A stretch of 64,000 nucleotides of DNA from Rhodovastum sp963709085 (GTDB lineage: Bacteria > Pseudomonadota > Alphaproteobacteria > Acetobacterales > Acetobacteraceae), in assembly GCA_963709085.1 (NCBI GenBank), contig CAVPVB010000007.1, forward strand, positions 2,542,001 through 2,606,000. The letters run 5' to 3'. The position numbers and the translations under genes were made by a program. Within the stretch, counting starts at the first letter, position 1, and every line of letters starts with the position of its first letter. The notes under the pieces were generated by a model. It saw only the letters and a list, made by a program, of their open reading frames with translations. It made no database searches and had not been told where the DNA came from. Positions 51,832 to 60,072 of this stretch are shown here, piece after piece.

Positions 51832-52473
51832 ATGACCCTCTCGAAAATTCCCCGCCCTCCACTGGAGGCGGGTCCAGTCCCCAGCCCGGTCCTTGCCGAC
51901 TACCGCAGGACATTTACCGCCCACCGCGCAGCACACACGCAGCACTGGCGTGCGGCGAAGGGTTCGGCGGAACTGATGCGCGCCGTGCTGGCCGAGCGCC
52001 AGGACGCCGCACGCGTGGAGGTCGGCCGGTTGCTCGCGCTCCGTCTCGGCCTGTCCACCCCACTGGTCCCGCCCCGAGACGGTGAGTTCCAGTGTCCCGA
52101 CTATCTCGAACCGTTCCGGAACCCGGGGCGGTTACGCACCATGACGACCCGCAACTACCGCGCCTTCCTTGCCTATAACGAAATCCTCACGGGACCGCGG
52201 CACCCTAAATCGCGTTTGCTGGACCACGAAATGCTGTATCGACTGCGCGGACAACGCGGGCACGCCAGCCCGACAAATTCCGTGGTGACGGCCGAGCCTT
52301 ACATTCCGGACGAACAGGTCCCCACCGCCCTTGCAGAATGGGCGGCGTTCCTTGAGACGCTTGGCCTGACCGTCAGGCATCTTTCCAAGGACTTGCTCCT
52401 ACACGCCCCAGACAACCCTTGTTCGCAGCTATTCTTGATCGGTTCGCCCGACCGGATTGGCTGTCTGCCCTAG
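51832..52473 (+). CDS. Hypothetical protein, 213 aa
   Basis: MTLSKIPRPPLEAGPVPSPV then RAAHTQHWRAAKGSAELMRA, LLALRLGLSTPLVPPRDGEF, NYRAFLAYNEILTGPRHPKS. Mixed alpha/beta appearance, no signal or membrane segment, no recognised motif. Ribosome site weak. It lies 150 bp after the IS, so the IS may have changed its expression. Confidence 0.5.
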   Translation: MTLSKIPRPPLEAGPVPSPVLADYRRTFTAHRAAHTQHWRAAKGSAELMRAVLAERQDAARVEVGRLLALRLGLSTPLVPPRDGEFQCPDYLEPFRNPGRLRTMTTRNYRAFLAYNEILTGPRHPKSRLLDHEMLYRLRGQRGHASPTNSVVTAEPYIPDEQVPTALAEWAAFLETLGLTVRHLSKDLLLHAPDNPCSQLFLIGSPDRIGCLP

Positions 52474-52723
52474 TGCAATGCGTCGTTCATTTTGCGGTAG
52501 TTGAGCATTCAGATGTCCCTGATCATCTGCCTACGACAATGAAAGATGCCTGTGCTGCTGAGGCTGCTTCAATACACGGCTCCGCCGTCATGCGGTTTCA
52601 TTTTTAGCCATTAACCGCAATATTAATGACGCAGAGCACTAGCCTGCCCGGCCGTCCTCTCGCACCCTTGCCGCGCGAGTGGACGGCCGAACCCCCACGT
52701 CCCCGTAAATAAGGACCCCCGAT

Positions 52724-53071
52724 ATGTCAGACCCCGATAATAACGCCCCACTTGCCACGATCGAACCAGACGATTTCGCCCATACTGCCCAAGGTATGGA
52801 CAACTCAGAAGCTCTGGCCGCGCATCTTATGGATCAGCTCGTGCGTCTCACTGAAATATCCCGCCTCGATACGAATATCGTTGCGAGCTTTATGATTGTG
52901 GAGTGCTTCGCAATGATGACGGTTTACGGTGGCGAGGCTCAGAAAGATACGCTCGCGCATATCCAACACCTGATCGACGGGCGCATACTTGAATTGCAGA
53001 GCGCTGCGACTGCCGACGCCGACCCGGAACCGGCCGTCCCCGCCGTCCCGACTGGCCGAACCCTTCACTGA
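52724..53071 (+). CDS. Hypothetical protein, 115 aa
   Basis: MSDPDNNAPLATIEPDDFAH then MDNSEALAAHLMDQLVRLTE, ISRLDTNIVASFMIVECFAM and a short Pro/Ala tail. Helical and acidic. AAGGA lies upstream of the ATG. It is followed after 18 bp by the Pro/Ala-rich gene, so they are probably cotranscribed. No family recognised. Confidence 0.55.
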   Translation: MSDPDNNAPLATIEPDDFAHTAQGMDNSEALAAHLMDQLVRLTEISRLDTNIVASFMIVECFAMMTVYGGEAQKDTLAHIQHLIDGRILELQSAATADADPEPAVPAVPTGRTLH

Positions 53072-53089
53072 ACCGAGGACAACAAGAAG

Positions 53090-54289
53090 ATGTCCGCCGT
53101 CCCGCTCTCCGGTGCCGCGTTCCGCGGTCCGTCCTCGCGCACGTCCCTGGGTTCGGGGCTGGCCGCAGCGCTCGCGGCTACCGCCCCGCTGGCGCTGGCC
53201 TACGCGTCGATGCGCTATGGGTCGCGCAGTGCGGACCCGGCGCCACCGCCGCCCCTGCCGCCCCTGCCGCCGACACCGGGCCCGGGGACGGGGTTGCTGC
53301 GCGCGCCGGTGCCGCCGTCCTCCGGGACGGCCGCGTCCCCGGCGCCCTCCGCGACGGGCGCGGCCCCAAGCCGCGGCATCACCCGCGCGTTCACCCCTGC
53401 CGCGCCCAGCCCGGCGGCCCGGCTTCCCGTGCCGCCTGTGCCGCCGGTGCCGCCGGCCGCGCCGGCCAGGACGGCCGTGCCCCCGGGGTTCGGCCTTGGC
53501 GGGGCGCCGGTGGTCCCGGCCGTCCCCCAGGCCCCGGCCGTCCCCGCCGTCCCCGCCGTCCCGTCCCAGGCTGCGCCAGCCGTCCCGCCCGGCTTCGGCC
53601 TTGGCTCGACCTCGCCGCCGGCGGGCGCAGCACCGGCCCCTGCCGGCGGCATCTCCCCCAACTCTGCCTTCGCAGACCAGCAACTCACCCAGGCACCCGT
53701 GGGCATGGGCGAACGCTTCCTGGCCGGTGTGCGCCAGGGCTTTAGCGGGACAGCGTTGGGCGGCTTGACGGATTACCTGAACATGCACCGCGCCCCGGAC
53801 ACGCAGACGATCGACCCGACCACCGGGCAGCCGTTGTCAGGGCCGACGCCGCGCCAGCAAGTCCAGTCTGACATTCTCGAACAGCGTGCCCAGGATGCGA
53901 ATATGCCTGACTGGAACGCGGGCGGCGCGTCAACCCCGGGCACAATCGGCAACGCAGGCGCGGACATTGCTGGCCGTGTCCTCGGCACTCTGGCAACCCC
54001 TGAAACCGTGGCGGGGGCCGGGCTGGCTCGCTCGGCCGTCGCGTCCGGCGGTGCAGCGGTCCGCGCAGCGGTGCCGCTGGCACGGTCCTGGGGCGTGCCG
54101 GCGGGGTTGGACGCGGCCAAATTGGTCCGGCCGCTGGTCCCAGACTGGATTACACCCACTCTGCGAACAAGCCCGATGGTCCCCGCATGGGCCACACCCT
54201 CGGCACTTGTTCAGGCGCTTGGCGCCTATGGCACCGTGAAAGCGGCCCGTGGTGCCGGACAGGCGATAGACGCCAGCGCGGTCAAGTAA
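53090..54289 (+). CDS. Pro/Ala-rich low-complexity protein, 399 aa
   Basis: Short hydrophobic N-terminal segment (LAAALAATAPLALAYASMRY), then about 160 residues of Pro/Ala/Val repeats (PPPPLPPLPPTPGPGTG, PAVPQAPAVPAVPAVP, two PPGFGLG units). The C-terminal 200 residues look folded: MGERFLAGVRQGFSGTALGG then LTDYLNMH, and ETVAGAGLARSAVASGGAAV. The layout, a membrane anchor plus Pro-rich spacer plus globular end, resembles phage internal or envelope-spanning proteins, but there is no family match by eye. Confidence 0.55.
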   Translation: MSAVPLSGAAFRGPSSRTSLGSGLAAALAATAPLALAYASMRYGSRSADPAPPPPLPPLPPTPGPGTGLLRAPVPPSSGTAASPAPSATGAAPSRGITRAFTPAAPSPAARLPVPPVPPVPPAAPARTAVPPGFGLGGAPVVPAVPQAPAVPAVPAVPSQAAPAVPPGFGLGSTSPPAGAAPAPAGGISPNSAFADQQLTQAPVGMGERFLAGVRQGFSGTALGGLTDYLNMHRAPDTQTIDPTTGQPLSGPTPRQQVQSDILEQRAQDANMPDWNAGGASTPGTIGNAGADIAGRVLGTLATPETVAGAGLARSAVASGGAAVRAAVPLARSWGVPAGLDAAKLVRPLVPDWITPTLRTSPMVPAWATPSALVQALGAYGTVKAARGAGQAIDASAVK

Positions 54290-54391
54290 ACCCGGCCGAT
54301 GCGCTGCCGTCCCCGGGACGCGGGTGTTCTGCGCGCGTGTCCTTGCCGAACCCGACGTGCTGCGGCACTTCTGCACTTACGCTCGCGTAAT

Positions 54392-54448
54392 GCTGCCGTA
54401 GCTCAGTGGCCGAGCATGTCCTCGGTAAAGACGGGGCCGGCGGCACCA
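54392..54448 (+). ncRNA. tRNA-like sequence lacking the T-arm
   Basis: 57 nt: acceptor stem GCTGCCG pairing with CGGCGGC over all 7 positions (one G-U), TA linker, D-arm GCTC-AGTGGCC-GAGC, anticodon-like arm TGTCC-TCGGTAA-AGACG (4 of 5 pairs) with GGT at the anticodon position, then GGGC, the acceptor 3' strand and ACCA. The T-arm is absent. It could be a relic of a tRNA-Thr(GGT) or a tRNA mimic. It lies 20 bp before the DUF4214 gene start. Confidence 0.55.
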
Positions 54449-54467
54449 CCCCCGACAGGAGTTTCCC

Positions 54468-55196
54468 ATGTCCGGCTCCCTGGCTGCCCTCACGCCCTAC
54501 CAACAGATCGAAACCCTCTACATCGCCTATTTCGGACGCGCCGCAGACGCCGGCGGCGCGGCCTACTGGCTCAAAGATTACGCCAGCCTGACCGCCCAGG
54601 GCCTCAGCCCGACACAGGCCGTGGTCAACATGGCGGCCAGCTTCGCGGTGCAGCCGGAGGCGGTGAACGGTCCATACACTTTCTTCGCCGACCCCGCTGG
54701 CGGCGAGCCCGTGCTGGTCGGCGCCGTCGTCACCGCCGTCTACCATGACCTGTTCAACCGCGCGCCAGACGCGGCCGGCGAGGCGTATTGGTCAACTCAA
54801 ATCCTGACTGGCGCAATCAGCATCGGCGCTGCCATTTACGACATCGCAAACGGCGCAGCGGTTGGAAGCATTGACGCCGGCGTGCTGGGGCTCAAGATCG
54901 AAGCGGCGGCATATTTCACGGAGGCGACGGGGAAGCTGGATTTGAGCCCGACGTATCAGCCCAACCCCCCAAACCGGCCCGCTCCAATTCCTTTTATAGA
55001 AGCAGCGCGCGACGCGGTGATGCCCGTGTATAGTGCAGTAACGGAGGCGTCTTCGCAGTCTGCAACAGACAACTACCTTAGTTCTTTCCTTCCGATCACC
55101 GGAGAGCCGCCGGCAATTCCCGCCAGCGCCGGGAGCGGCAGCACGAACCCGGCCGTCCCCTCACTGGCGAGCCTCTACCCGGTCCCGCAGACCTAA
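54468..55196 (+). CDS. DUF4214-domain protein
   Basis: 242 aa, ATG 54468 with AGGAG upstream. Two DUF4214 units: IETLYIAYFGRAADAGGAAY with YWLKDYA (about 11-40) and VYHDLFNRAPDAAGEAYW (about 88-105). The C-terminal 80 residues are Pro/Ser-rich. DUF4214 modules are usually found in secreted or surface repeat proteins of alphaproteobacteria. No signal peptide is visible, so export, if any, would be by a C-terminal signal or the protein is a phage-type decoration protein. Confidence 0.8.
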   Translation: MSGSLAALTPYQQIETLYIAYFGRAADAGGAAYWLKDYASLTAQGLSPTQAVVNMAASFAVQPEAVNGPYTFFADPAGGEPVLVGAVVTAVYHDLFNRAPDAAGEAYWSTQILTGAISIGAAIYDIANGAAVGSIDAGVLGLKIEAAAYFTEATGKLDLSPTYQPNPPNRPAPIPFIEAARDAVMPVYSAVTEASSQSATDNYLSSFLPITGEPPAIPASAGSGSTNPAVPSLASLYPVPQT

Positions 55197-55274
55197 GAAG
55201 GCCCCCGGGACGCTGGGGTTCAACCCCCTCAGAACCACGTCCCCAGGACGGCCGCGCCAACATCCAGGCGAGGT

Positions 55275-55652
55275 TTACAGTCCGAGCGATGCGAGTAGCG
55301 CACCCCAATCAGCGTGCGCGCCGGGATCGCCGCGCAAGATCGCCCGGTATGCGCGCCCGATCCGAAGCCGGGTTTCATCGTCCTCAGCCAGCGCCAGCAC
55401 CGCTGCAATCGCGTGTCCGTGAACGCCCAGAAACGCCCGGATTTCGTCCCCCTCGGCCGGCGGCACCCGGGCCGCGGGCGTGTCCACCACCCTGCGCCGG
55501 CGCGGGATCACGGACACGGTCCCGCCGGCCCGGAGGATTTCAGCGTCCCGGCGCAGCTTAACCGCCGTCCTGGCCTCCCGGTCCCGGTCCTCGGCCGTCA
55601 CGGTGGCAAGCCACTTGCTTGAGGCTCGCGGCGGCTTGCTGAAATCCCACAC
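55275..55652 (-). CDS. Hypothetical protein, 125 aa
   Basis: MWDFSKPPRASSKWLATVTA then EDRDREARTAVKLRRDAEIL and a C-terminal helical region (VHGHAIAAVLALAEDDETRL). It begins 12 bp after the gene encoding the Cys/His protein. A similar pair (helical protein plus Cys/His protein) ends the tRNA-Ser element. Confidence 0.55.
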   Translation of the reverse strand: MWDFSKPPRASSKWLATVTAEDRDREARTAVKLRRDAEILRAGGTVSVIPRRRRVVDTPAARVPPAEGDEIRAFLGVHGHAIAAVLALAEDDETRLRIGRAYRAILRGDPGAHADWGALLASLGL

Positions 55653-55663
55653 GACGGCCGTCC

Positions 55664-56197
55664 CTACAGGCCCGCCGCGGCAAGGTCCCGGGCGACGTGG
55701 AACGCTACCCTGTCCCGAAGTTCATCCCGCGTCCGCCGCCCTGATGTTGCACCGATCCACGCCCAGCGGGCCTGATCGAGCGTTGCAGGGCTGAAAGACG
55801 ACGGTGTGAACCCGAGCGCGCGCATGTCGATCTGAAATTCATCCTCGCGCGGACCGAGCCCGACCGTGCCGCCCGGCGCCCAGCGGTCGGCCGTCCAGAT
55901 GGCGCGTTGCAGCCGGGCTTGCTCCCGCCGCCGCGCGCGCTCGGCCTGTTTGCGCGTCTTGGGCCGGGAGAGAAGGCGCAGCCGCCGCGCCTGCTGGACG
56001 GAGTTGGCGACGTGGTGGGTGCAGTATTCGTGGCCCCTGAGTGCCCACCCGCCGCACTTGTTGCCGTCCTTCCGGTGCGAGGCGCAACGCCGCGGGCCGC
56101 CAGCGGCAAGCCATCGGTCCCGGGCACTTTCAAACGCTATGCGGTGTTCTTCCGAGTGGTAGCCCGGAATGATCCCTGGCCGCATTGATACCCCCAC
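55664..56197 (-). CDS. Cys/His zinc-binding-like protein, 177 aa
   Basis: Start ATG 56197 or 56185. RCASHRKDGNKCGGWALRGH then EYCTHHVANSVQQARRLRLL follows the C-x3-R-x-x-G-x-x-C-x-x-W-x6-C-x-x-H pattern also found in the HGGxSTG protein at 4818-5081. A long basic helix follows (RPKTRKQAERARRREQARLQ), then a folded C-terminus (LDQARWAWIGATSGRRTRDE). DNA or RNA contact is likely from charge, but this is not shown. Confidence 0.6.
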   Translation of the reverse strand: MGVSMRPGIIPGYHSEEHRIAFESARDRWLAAGGPRRCASHRKDGNKCGGWALRGHEYCTHHVANSVQQARRLRLLSRPKTRKQAERARRREQARLQRAIWTADRWAPGGTVGLGPREDEFQIDMRALGFTPSSFSPATLDQARWAWIGATSGRRTRDELRDRVAFHVARDLAAAGL

Positions 56198-56448
56198 GAG
56201 GCTAAGTAACTGGATACCCCATGCGCGCGGACCGTGCCAGTCACTCCCGAAATCCTCTGACGATCCGCGCCACCGTATATCCCGGCACGAGAGTGAAAAG
56301 CGGCAACGAAAAAGCGATCATGAAAGCACCAATTGGTTCCCGTGGATCATGCGCCAGCCCACAAACTCGGAAACCCACGCTCGATATTCGTGGCCCGTCC
56401 TGATGTTGTTAGACCTAGACGGATCGGCCGGCGCCAAACCCCCGCTCG

Positions 56449-56784
56449 CTACCCGAACGTGAACGTGAACCTTTCGCCTTTGAGCGTGCCCGAGCCGGTG
56501 CCGCGGAAGCCAGTCGAGACGAACGAGAACGGGCCTGTTGCGCCGTCCGAACACTCGAACGTCCCTTCACCTTGTCGGCGGTTCACGTAGACGAACGCGC
56601 CCGAACAGGTCCGGCCGCTGGCGAACGTGATGGTCAGATCACCGGCCCCGTCCATGTAACCCGTCGCCGTGCCCGTGAACCTGTCTCCGCTGACTTCGAC
56701 GACGCCCCGCACGGGGAGGGTTTGGCTGCACCCCGCCAACGAGAGGGCGCAAACCGCGCCGAGGATCGTCCTGCTTGGTCTCAT
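56449..56784 (-). CDS. Small lipoprotein
   Basis: 111 aa with a type II signal peptide: MRPSRTILGAVCALSLAGCS, lipobox LAGC with the lipidated Cys at 19. The mature part is a beta-rich domain with Gly/Thr repeats (GDRFTGTATGYMDGAGDLTI, TGFRGTGSGTLKGERFTFTF) resembling small outer-membrane lipoproteins of proteobacteria. A possible lysogenic-conversion cargo gene of the element. Confidence 0.75.
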   Translation of the reverse strand: MRPSRTILGAVCALSLAGCSQTLPVRGVVEVSGDRFTGTATGYMDGAGDLTITFASGRTCSGAFVYVNRRQGEGTFECSDGATGPFSFVSTGFRGTGSGTLKGERFTFTFG

Positions 56785-56986
56785 GCCTGCCCCGCTTGCC
56801 GCGCACCATCGCGCACAGGTGCGCGTAGCCCGCTACTCAGTGCGACACAATAACGAAAAGTTTCAGTTCTGTAAATTTCCTGTGAGCGACCAATAGCCGT
56901 CCAACCGCGAGCGCCGGCCTGCGGCGCGGACTTTCGCCGTGTGCGTCACTGGCCGCAGTCGGCAGACCCGTCCTCAAGTCGTTGCA

Positions 56987-57467
56987 ATTTCATGTGAAAA
57001 GTTCCAGTTCCGCGAATTTCCTACGCGTGTCGGGTATGGGGCAACGGGGCTCGCGCGGGACCTGCCAGGGGTGGACCCGGCCCGGCGCGCCCCACGCCGC
57101 CGGGCCGGACCCACGTCCCCACGTCCCCGCCGCGTCTCGGACAGGGCAAACCCAACCCACGCGGTCAGGGCGCACTGTAAGTCGTTGAAATCGTTCAAAG
57201 CCGTTGAATTGACGGGTTTGGGTTTCACGGATGCGCCCAGCCGTGGCCTCACCCTCATCCCTGAGCGGGACGTTTACCGCCTCATCATGCGGTCCAAGCT
57301 CCCGAGCGCGCAGCGGTTCGAGGTCTGGGTTGTGGACGACGTGCTTCCGTCTATCCGCAAGACGGGCAGCCACCACACCCGCCACACGCAAGCCGGCCGG
57401 CGCCCCGTTCAGGGTGCGCCGGCCGGTTGGGTAGCCAGTCCGTCAGGTCTGGGGGATGGGCTCGTCC
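56987..57467 (+). pseudogene. BRO-family antirepressor N-terminal domain, damaged
   Basis: ANPTHAVRAHCKSLKSFKAV then LTLIPERDVYRLIMRSKLPS and FEVWVVDDVLPSIRKTGSH are a clear BRO-N domain. The first part (EKFQFREFPTRV) is followed by about 30 residues of unlikely sequence, suggesting a deletion or frameshift. A second copy of the opening words (EKFQFCKFP) lies just upstream at about 56855. The 3' end is cut by ISAs1 at 57468. Confidence 0.65.
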
Positions 57468-58684
57468 CAGGGCAATCGCATTTCAGAAGGATCCGAGGAG
57501 TTTGGAGAGATAGGCATCGTTCCAACCGGCCCGTTGGAACTTGCCGCGCAGAGAGCCCTTGGAGCCGTCCTTCTGCATGACGTTCAGGGCCATGTGTCGC
57601 AGGACCGCAAGATTGTGTGGCCCGTTGCCCAGTCTGGTCCGGTCCTGATCCTCGTTCATCACCACATCCAGCCGCCAGTGCAGCCGGTTTTCGACACCCC
57701 AGTGCTCGCGGACGACCTCGTTGAAGCGTGTCGCGGATAGCGCTGTGCTGAGAAGGTAGTAGGCGGTCTCGGTGGTGGTCTTGCTCGCGGTTTCACGGAT
57801 ACGGACAACCTTGCCGATGGCCGCCAGGCCGGGCCAGTGATGATCCCGCTGCAACCAGTCGATATCGGTCGAGACCGTGGCCGTGCGGGTCTCGATGCGG
57901 CCGTGATCGGCGTCCACGTTTTGCGCGCTCGTCGCCGGTTTGCTGGCCGGGTCATTGAGGAACGTGCTGACGTCATCATGCAGCGTGCCCTGATTGCCCT
58001 TCAGCGCCAGGGCATAGTCGCCGCCCTGATCGACGATCTGCTGAGCAATCGCCCGCTGGCAGTTGAGCGCGTCGGCGGTCACGATCGTGCCTTTCAGTGA
58101 CAGCATCTCCAGCAACTTCGGCACCGCGGTGATCTCATTTGATTTGGCGTCGGTGGCGATCTGCGCCAGCACCAGGCGCTGCTCGCATCCCCAGGCACTG
58201 ACCATGTGCAGCGGTGACTTGCCGCTGGCGCGATCGAAGGAGCGACGCAGAACCTTGCCATCGATCGCTACAACGCCCTGAACCGTACTCGAAAACTGCG
58301 CCATGAACCGCTGAAACGCCGCGCCAAACTGCGCCGGGTCGAGCAGGCGGAACAGGCGGCTGAAAGTGTCGTGACTTGGAATGCCCTTCTCCAGCTTGAG
58401 AAAGCCGCGCAGGAACGGCTCTTTCGCTTCCGCAAACCGAGCCATGTCCACCGCACCCTGGCCGCCACATAACACTGTACACAGCGCAATCATCAGCAAC
58501 TCATGGAAGTCATGCAGCCCGGCATTCCCGGTTCGTGGGTCTTCCAGACCCTCCCAGCAGCCGGCAAACTGATCCAAGGCGTCCTCCCACCGCAGGTTTC
58601 GCGCGCCCTCCGGTAGAATCCATCGCCCCGCCCCGCGCAAGCCGCCGTCGCGCTGTCAAGGAAATTCCAAGTGCGATTCCCCTG
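57468..58684 (-). mobile_element. ISAs1-family element (type B), copy 3, 1217 bp
   Basis: Same ends and size as the other type B copies. The 10-bp target duplication GGGCTCGTCC is at 57458-57467 and 58685-58694. Confidence 0.96.
57483..58640 (-). CDS. ISAs1-family transposase (type B), copy 3
   Basis: About 385 aa and intact; the catalytic motifs are as in the other copies. It shares LSKLLGSF and VSTFLNDPA with copy 2, so copies 2 and 3 are the closest pair. Confidence 0.95.
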   Translation of the reverse strand: MRGAGRWILPEGARNLRWEDALDQFAGCWEGLEDPRTGNAGLHDFHELLMIALCTVLCGGQGAVDMARFAEAKEPFLRGFLKLEKGIPSHDTFSRLFRLLDPAQFGAAFQRFMAQFSSTVQGVVAIDGKVLRRSFDRASGKSPLHMVSAWGCEQRLVLAQIATDAKSNEITAVPKLLEMLSLKGTIVTADALNCQRAIAQQIVDQGGDYALALKGNQGTLHDDVSTFLNDPASKPATSAQNVDADHGRIETRTATVSTDIDWLQRDHHWPGLAAIGKVVRIRETASKTTTETAYYLLSTALSATRFNEVVREHWGVENRLHWRLDVVMNEDQDRTRLGNGPHNLAVLRHMALNVMQKDGSKGSLRGKFQRAGWNDAYLSKLLGSF

Positions 58685-59059
58685 GGGCTCGTCCCCGATC
58701 AACGAGTGACCCGCGGCGCCGTCCAGGAAGCCCCGCAAGCCCGCCTCAGCCACACACATCAGCCGGGCCGCCGCGGCAACGCTCGCGTGCCGCCGGACCA
58801 GGACCAAGGCTTCCCGGAGGAAGATTTCATACTGGAACTCGCCTTCGCAGCACGCGTCACCGAACGCCCGGCCGGTTTCGTAATCCATGGAGCGTGCGAC
58901 GGCATCAGGGAAAACAAATTGTTGGTCGTAGATAGACCAGCGGTCCGCGAAGGGGTTTGCTGCTTGGTCGGCTTTGGACGCTGCAAGGGCAGCGGCGCGG
59001 TAGGACTTGGCTACAAATGTGTTCGGCACGGTTGTGTCTTTCTTTGTTCGGGTTGGCAA
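58685..59059 (-). pseudogene. Hypothetical protein, last residues displaced by ISAs1
   Basis: MPTRTKKDTTVPNTFVAKSY then SKADQAANPFADRWSIYDQQ, FREALVLVRRHASVAAAARL-like helices and GLRGFLDGAAGHSLIGDEP. The IS enters here; without it the protein ends GDEPIPQT. Only about four residues are lost, though the IS adds a tail (QGNRTWNFLD and more), so function may remain. No family recognised. Confidence 0.6.
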
Positions 59060-59506
59060 GGACGTTTTTACGGTCTCGTTACTCGTCCGTCAACGAAAAA
59101 CATTACGCTATCGTGTTGGTCTGCGTCCCGGGACGCGGACAGGACGCCGAGGGGACACCGGCCGACACCGGGACGTGAGGACGGCCGTTTGACTCGTTCG
59201 GGTGTTGGCCGGTGTCGCCTTGGCGTGCCCCGCCCGGGGAATAATGCGTCCCACGCATTACAGCTATGCAAAGCCACGGGAGCGGGGACGTGGCCGAGGG
59301 CCGGGACGGCAGAGCGCTTCGGAGGAAGGGCGCGCCTGTCCGTGTCCTGGCCGGCTATGGGGCCGACGCCAGACCGCGCCAGCTACTCGACCGACCGGAG
59401 CGGCGCCGGTGCGGCACGCCCGTCATGTCGCTGGGCACCAGCGGGAATACAGGGGAGGACGGCACCGGCGCGGGTCTGCCCGCGCCCAGGCGGCGGGGGA
59501 GCCGCT
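59060..59506. other. Gap before the tRNA-proximal end of the element
   Basis: About 450 bp with several overlapping ORFs on both strands, none convincing. Contains the inverted repeat at 59151-59219 and several GTCCCGGGAC-type words. Probably regulatory or non-coding. Confidence 0.4.
59151..59219. repeat. Imperfect 25-bp inverted repeat
   Basis: Arms 59151-59175 and 59195-59219 pair at about 21 of 25 positions around a 19-nt loop (core GACACCGGCC with GGCCGGTGTC). Candidate RNA structure or protein-binding site upstream of the minus-strand gene starting at 59059. Confidence 0.6.
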
Positions 59507-59560
59507 GGGGAGACACCCGGCACGGGTTTTTGCCCGCCTGTCTCCCCAGCGTCTCCCCAG
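59507..59560. repeat. Candidate integrase arm-type sites, tRNA-Thr end
   Basis: An inverted GGGGAGAC (59507-59514), then TGTCTCCCCAG (59539) and CGTCTCCCCAG (59550) with an 11-bp period, matching the distal-end repeats at 44476-44514. About 75 bp from the attachment repeat. Confidence 0.75.
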
Positions 59561-59635
59561 ATCGCCAAGCAAGCACACAGCAGACCGCGGGGAACCGCGG
59601 CACTCGGAAAAATCTCAGGTATTTCAGGGGCTTAC

Positions 59636-59710
<75 letters not shown>

Positions 59711-59775
59711 ATGCCTACTGCATTCCATGTATACCGTCTCGGCCTTCCGGTGCAACGCTTGCCGACTTCAGAATC

Positions 59776-59915
59776 CAGGGGAATCGCACTTGGAACTTCC
59801 TTGACGGCGCGACGGCGGCTTGCGCGGGGCGGGGTGGTGGATTCTACCGGAGGGCGCGCGAAACCTGCGGTGGAAGGACGCCTTGGATCAGTTTGCCGGC
59901 TGCTGGGAGGGTCTG
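59776..59915 (+). mobile_element. Relic of an ISAs1 type B left end
   Basis: Starts CAGGGGAATCGCACTTGG like the full copies and follows them through the transposase start to GGGAGGGTCTG, then breaks off. Several base differences (for example GTGGTGG for GCGATGG) show it is an older copy than the three full ones. Confidence 0.88.
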
Positions 59916-60072
59916 CCCCGAGTTTAACAGTTAGGCGCACATCCGTGCTGGATCGTATTTAAAAGTTGGGGAATTTCAGTTGGTTCCATAGGGGGTCCGA
60001 GACGCTGCAAAAAAACGTAGTGCTAAATTCGGCGGAGTTCTCCCCTTTCATGCTTGACTAATCGGCGAATAT

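Larger units (their letters stand above)
44325..59635. mobile_element. Integrative element at tRNA-Thr, 15.3 kb including two ISs
   Basis: Bounded by 46-bp direct repeats, with integrase next to the distal end and 11-bp spaced GTCTCCCC repeats at both ends. Plus-strand genes: integrase, small regulator, VapE-type helicase, three hypothetical proteins and a DUF4214 protein. Minus-strand genes follow, then a BRO antirepressor fragment. Without the two 1217-bp ISs and their duplications it is about 12.9 kb. No structural phage gene was recognised, so a phage-satellite-like or plasmid-like island is the best description. Confidence 0.85.
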
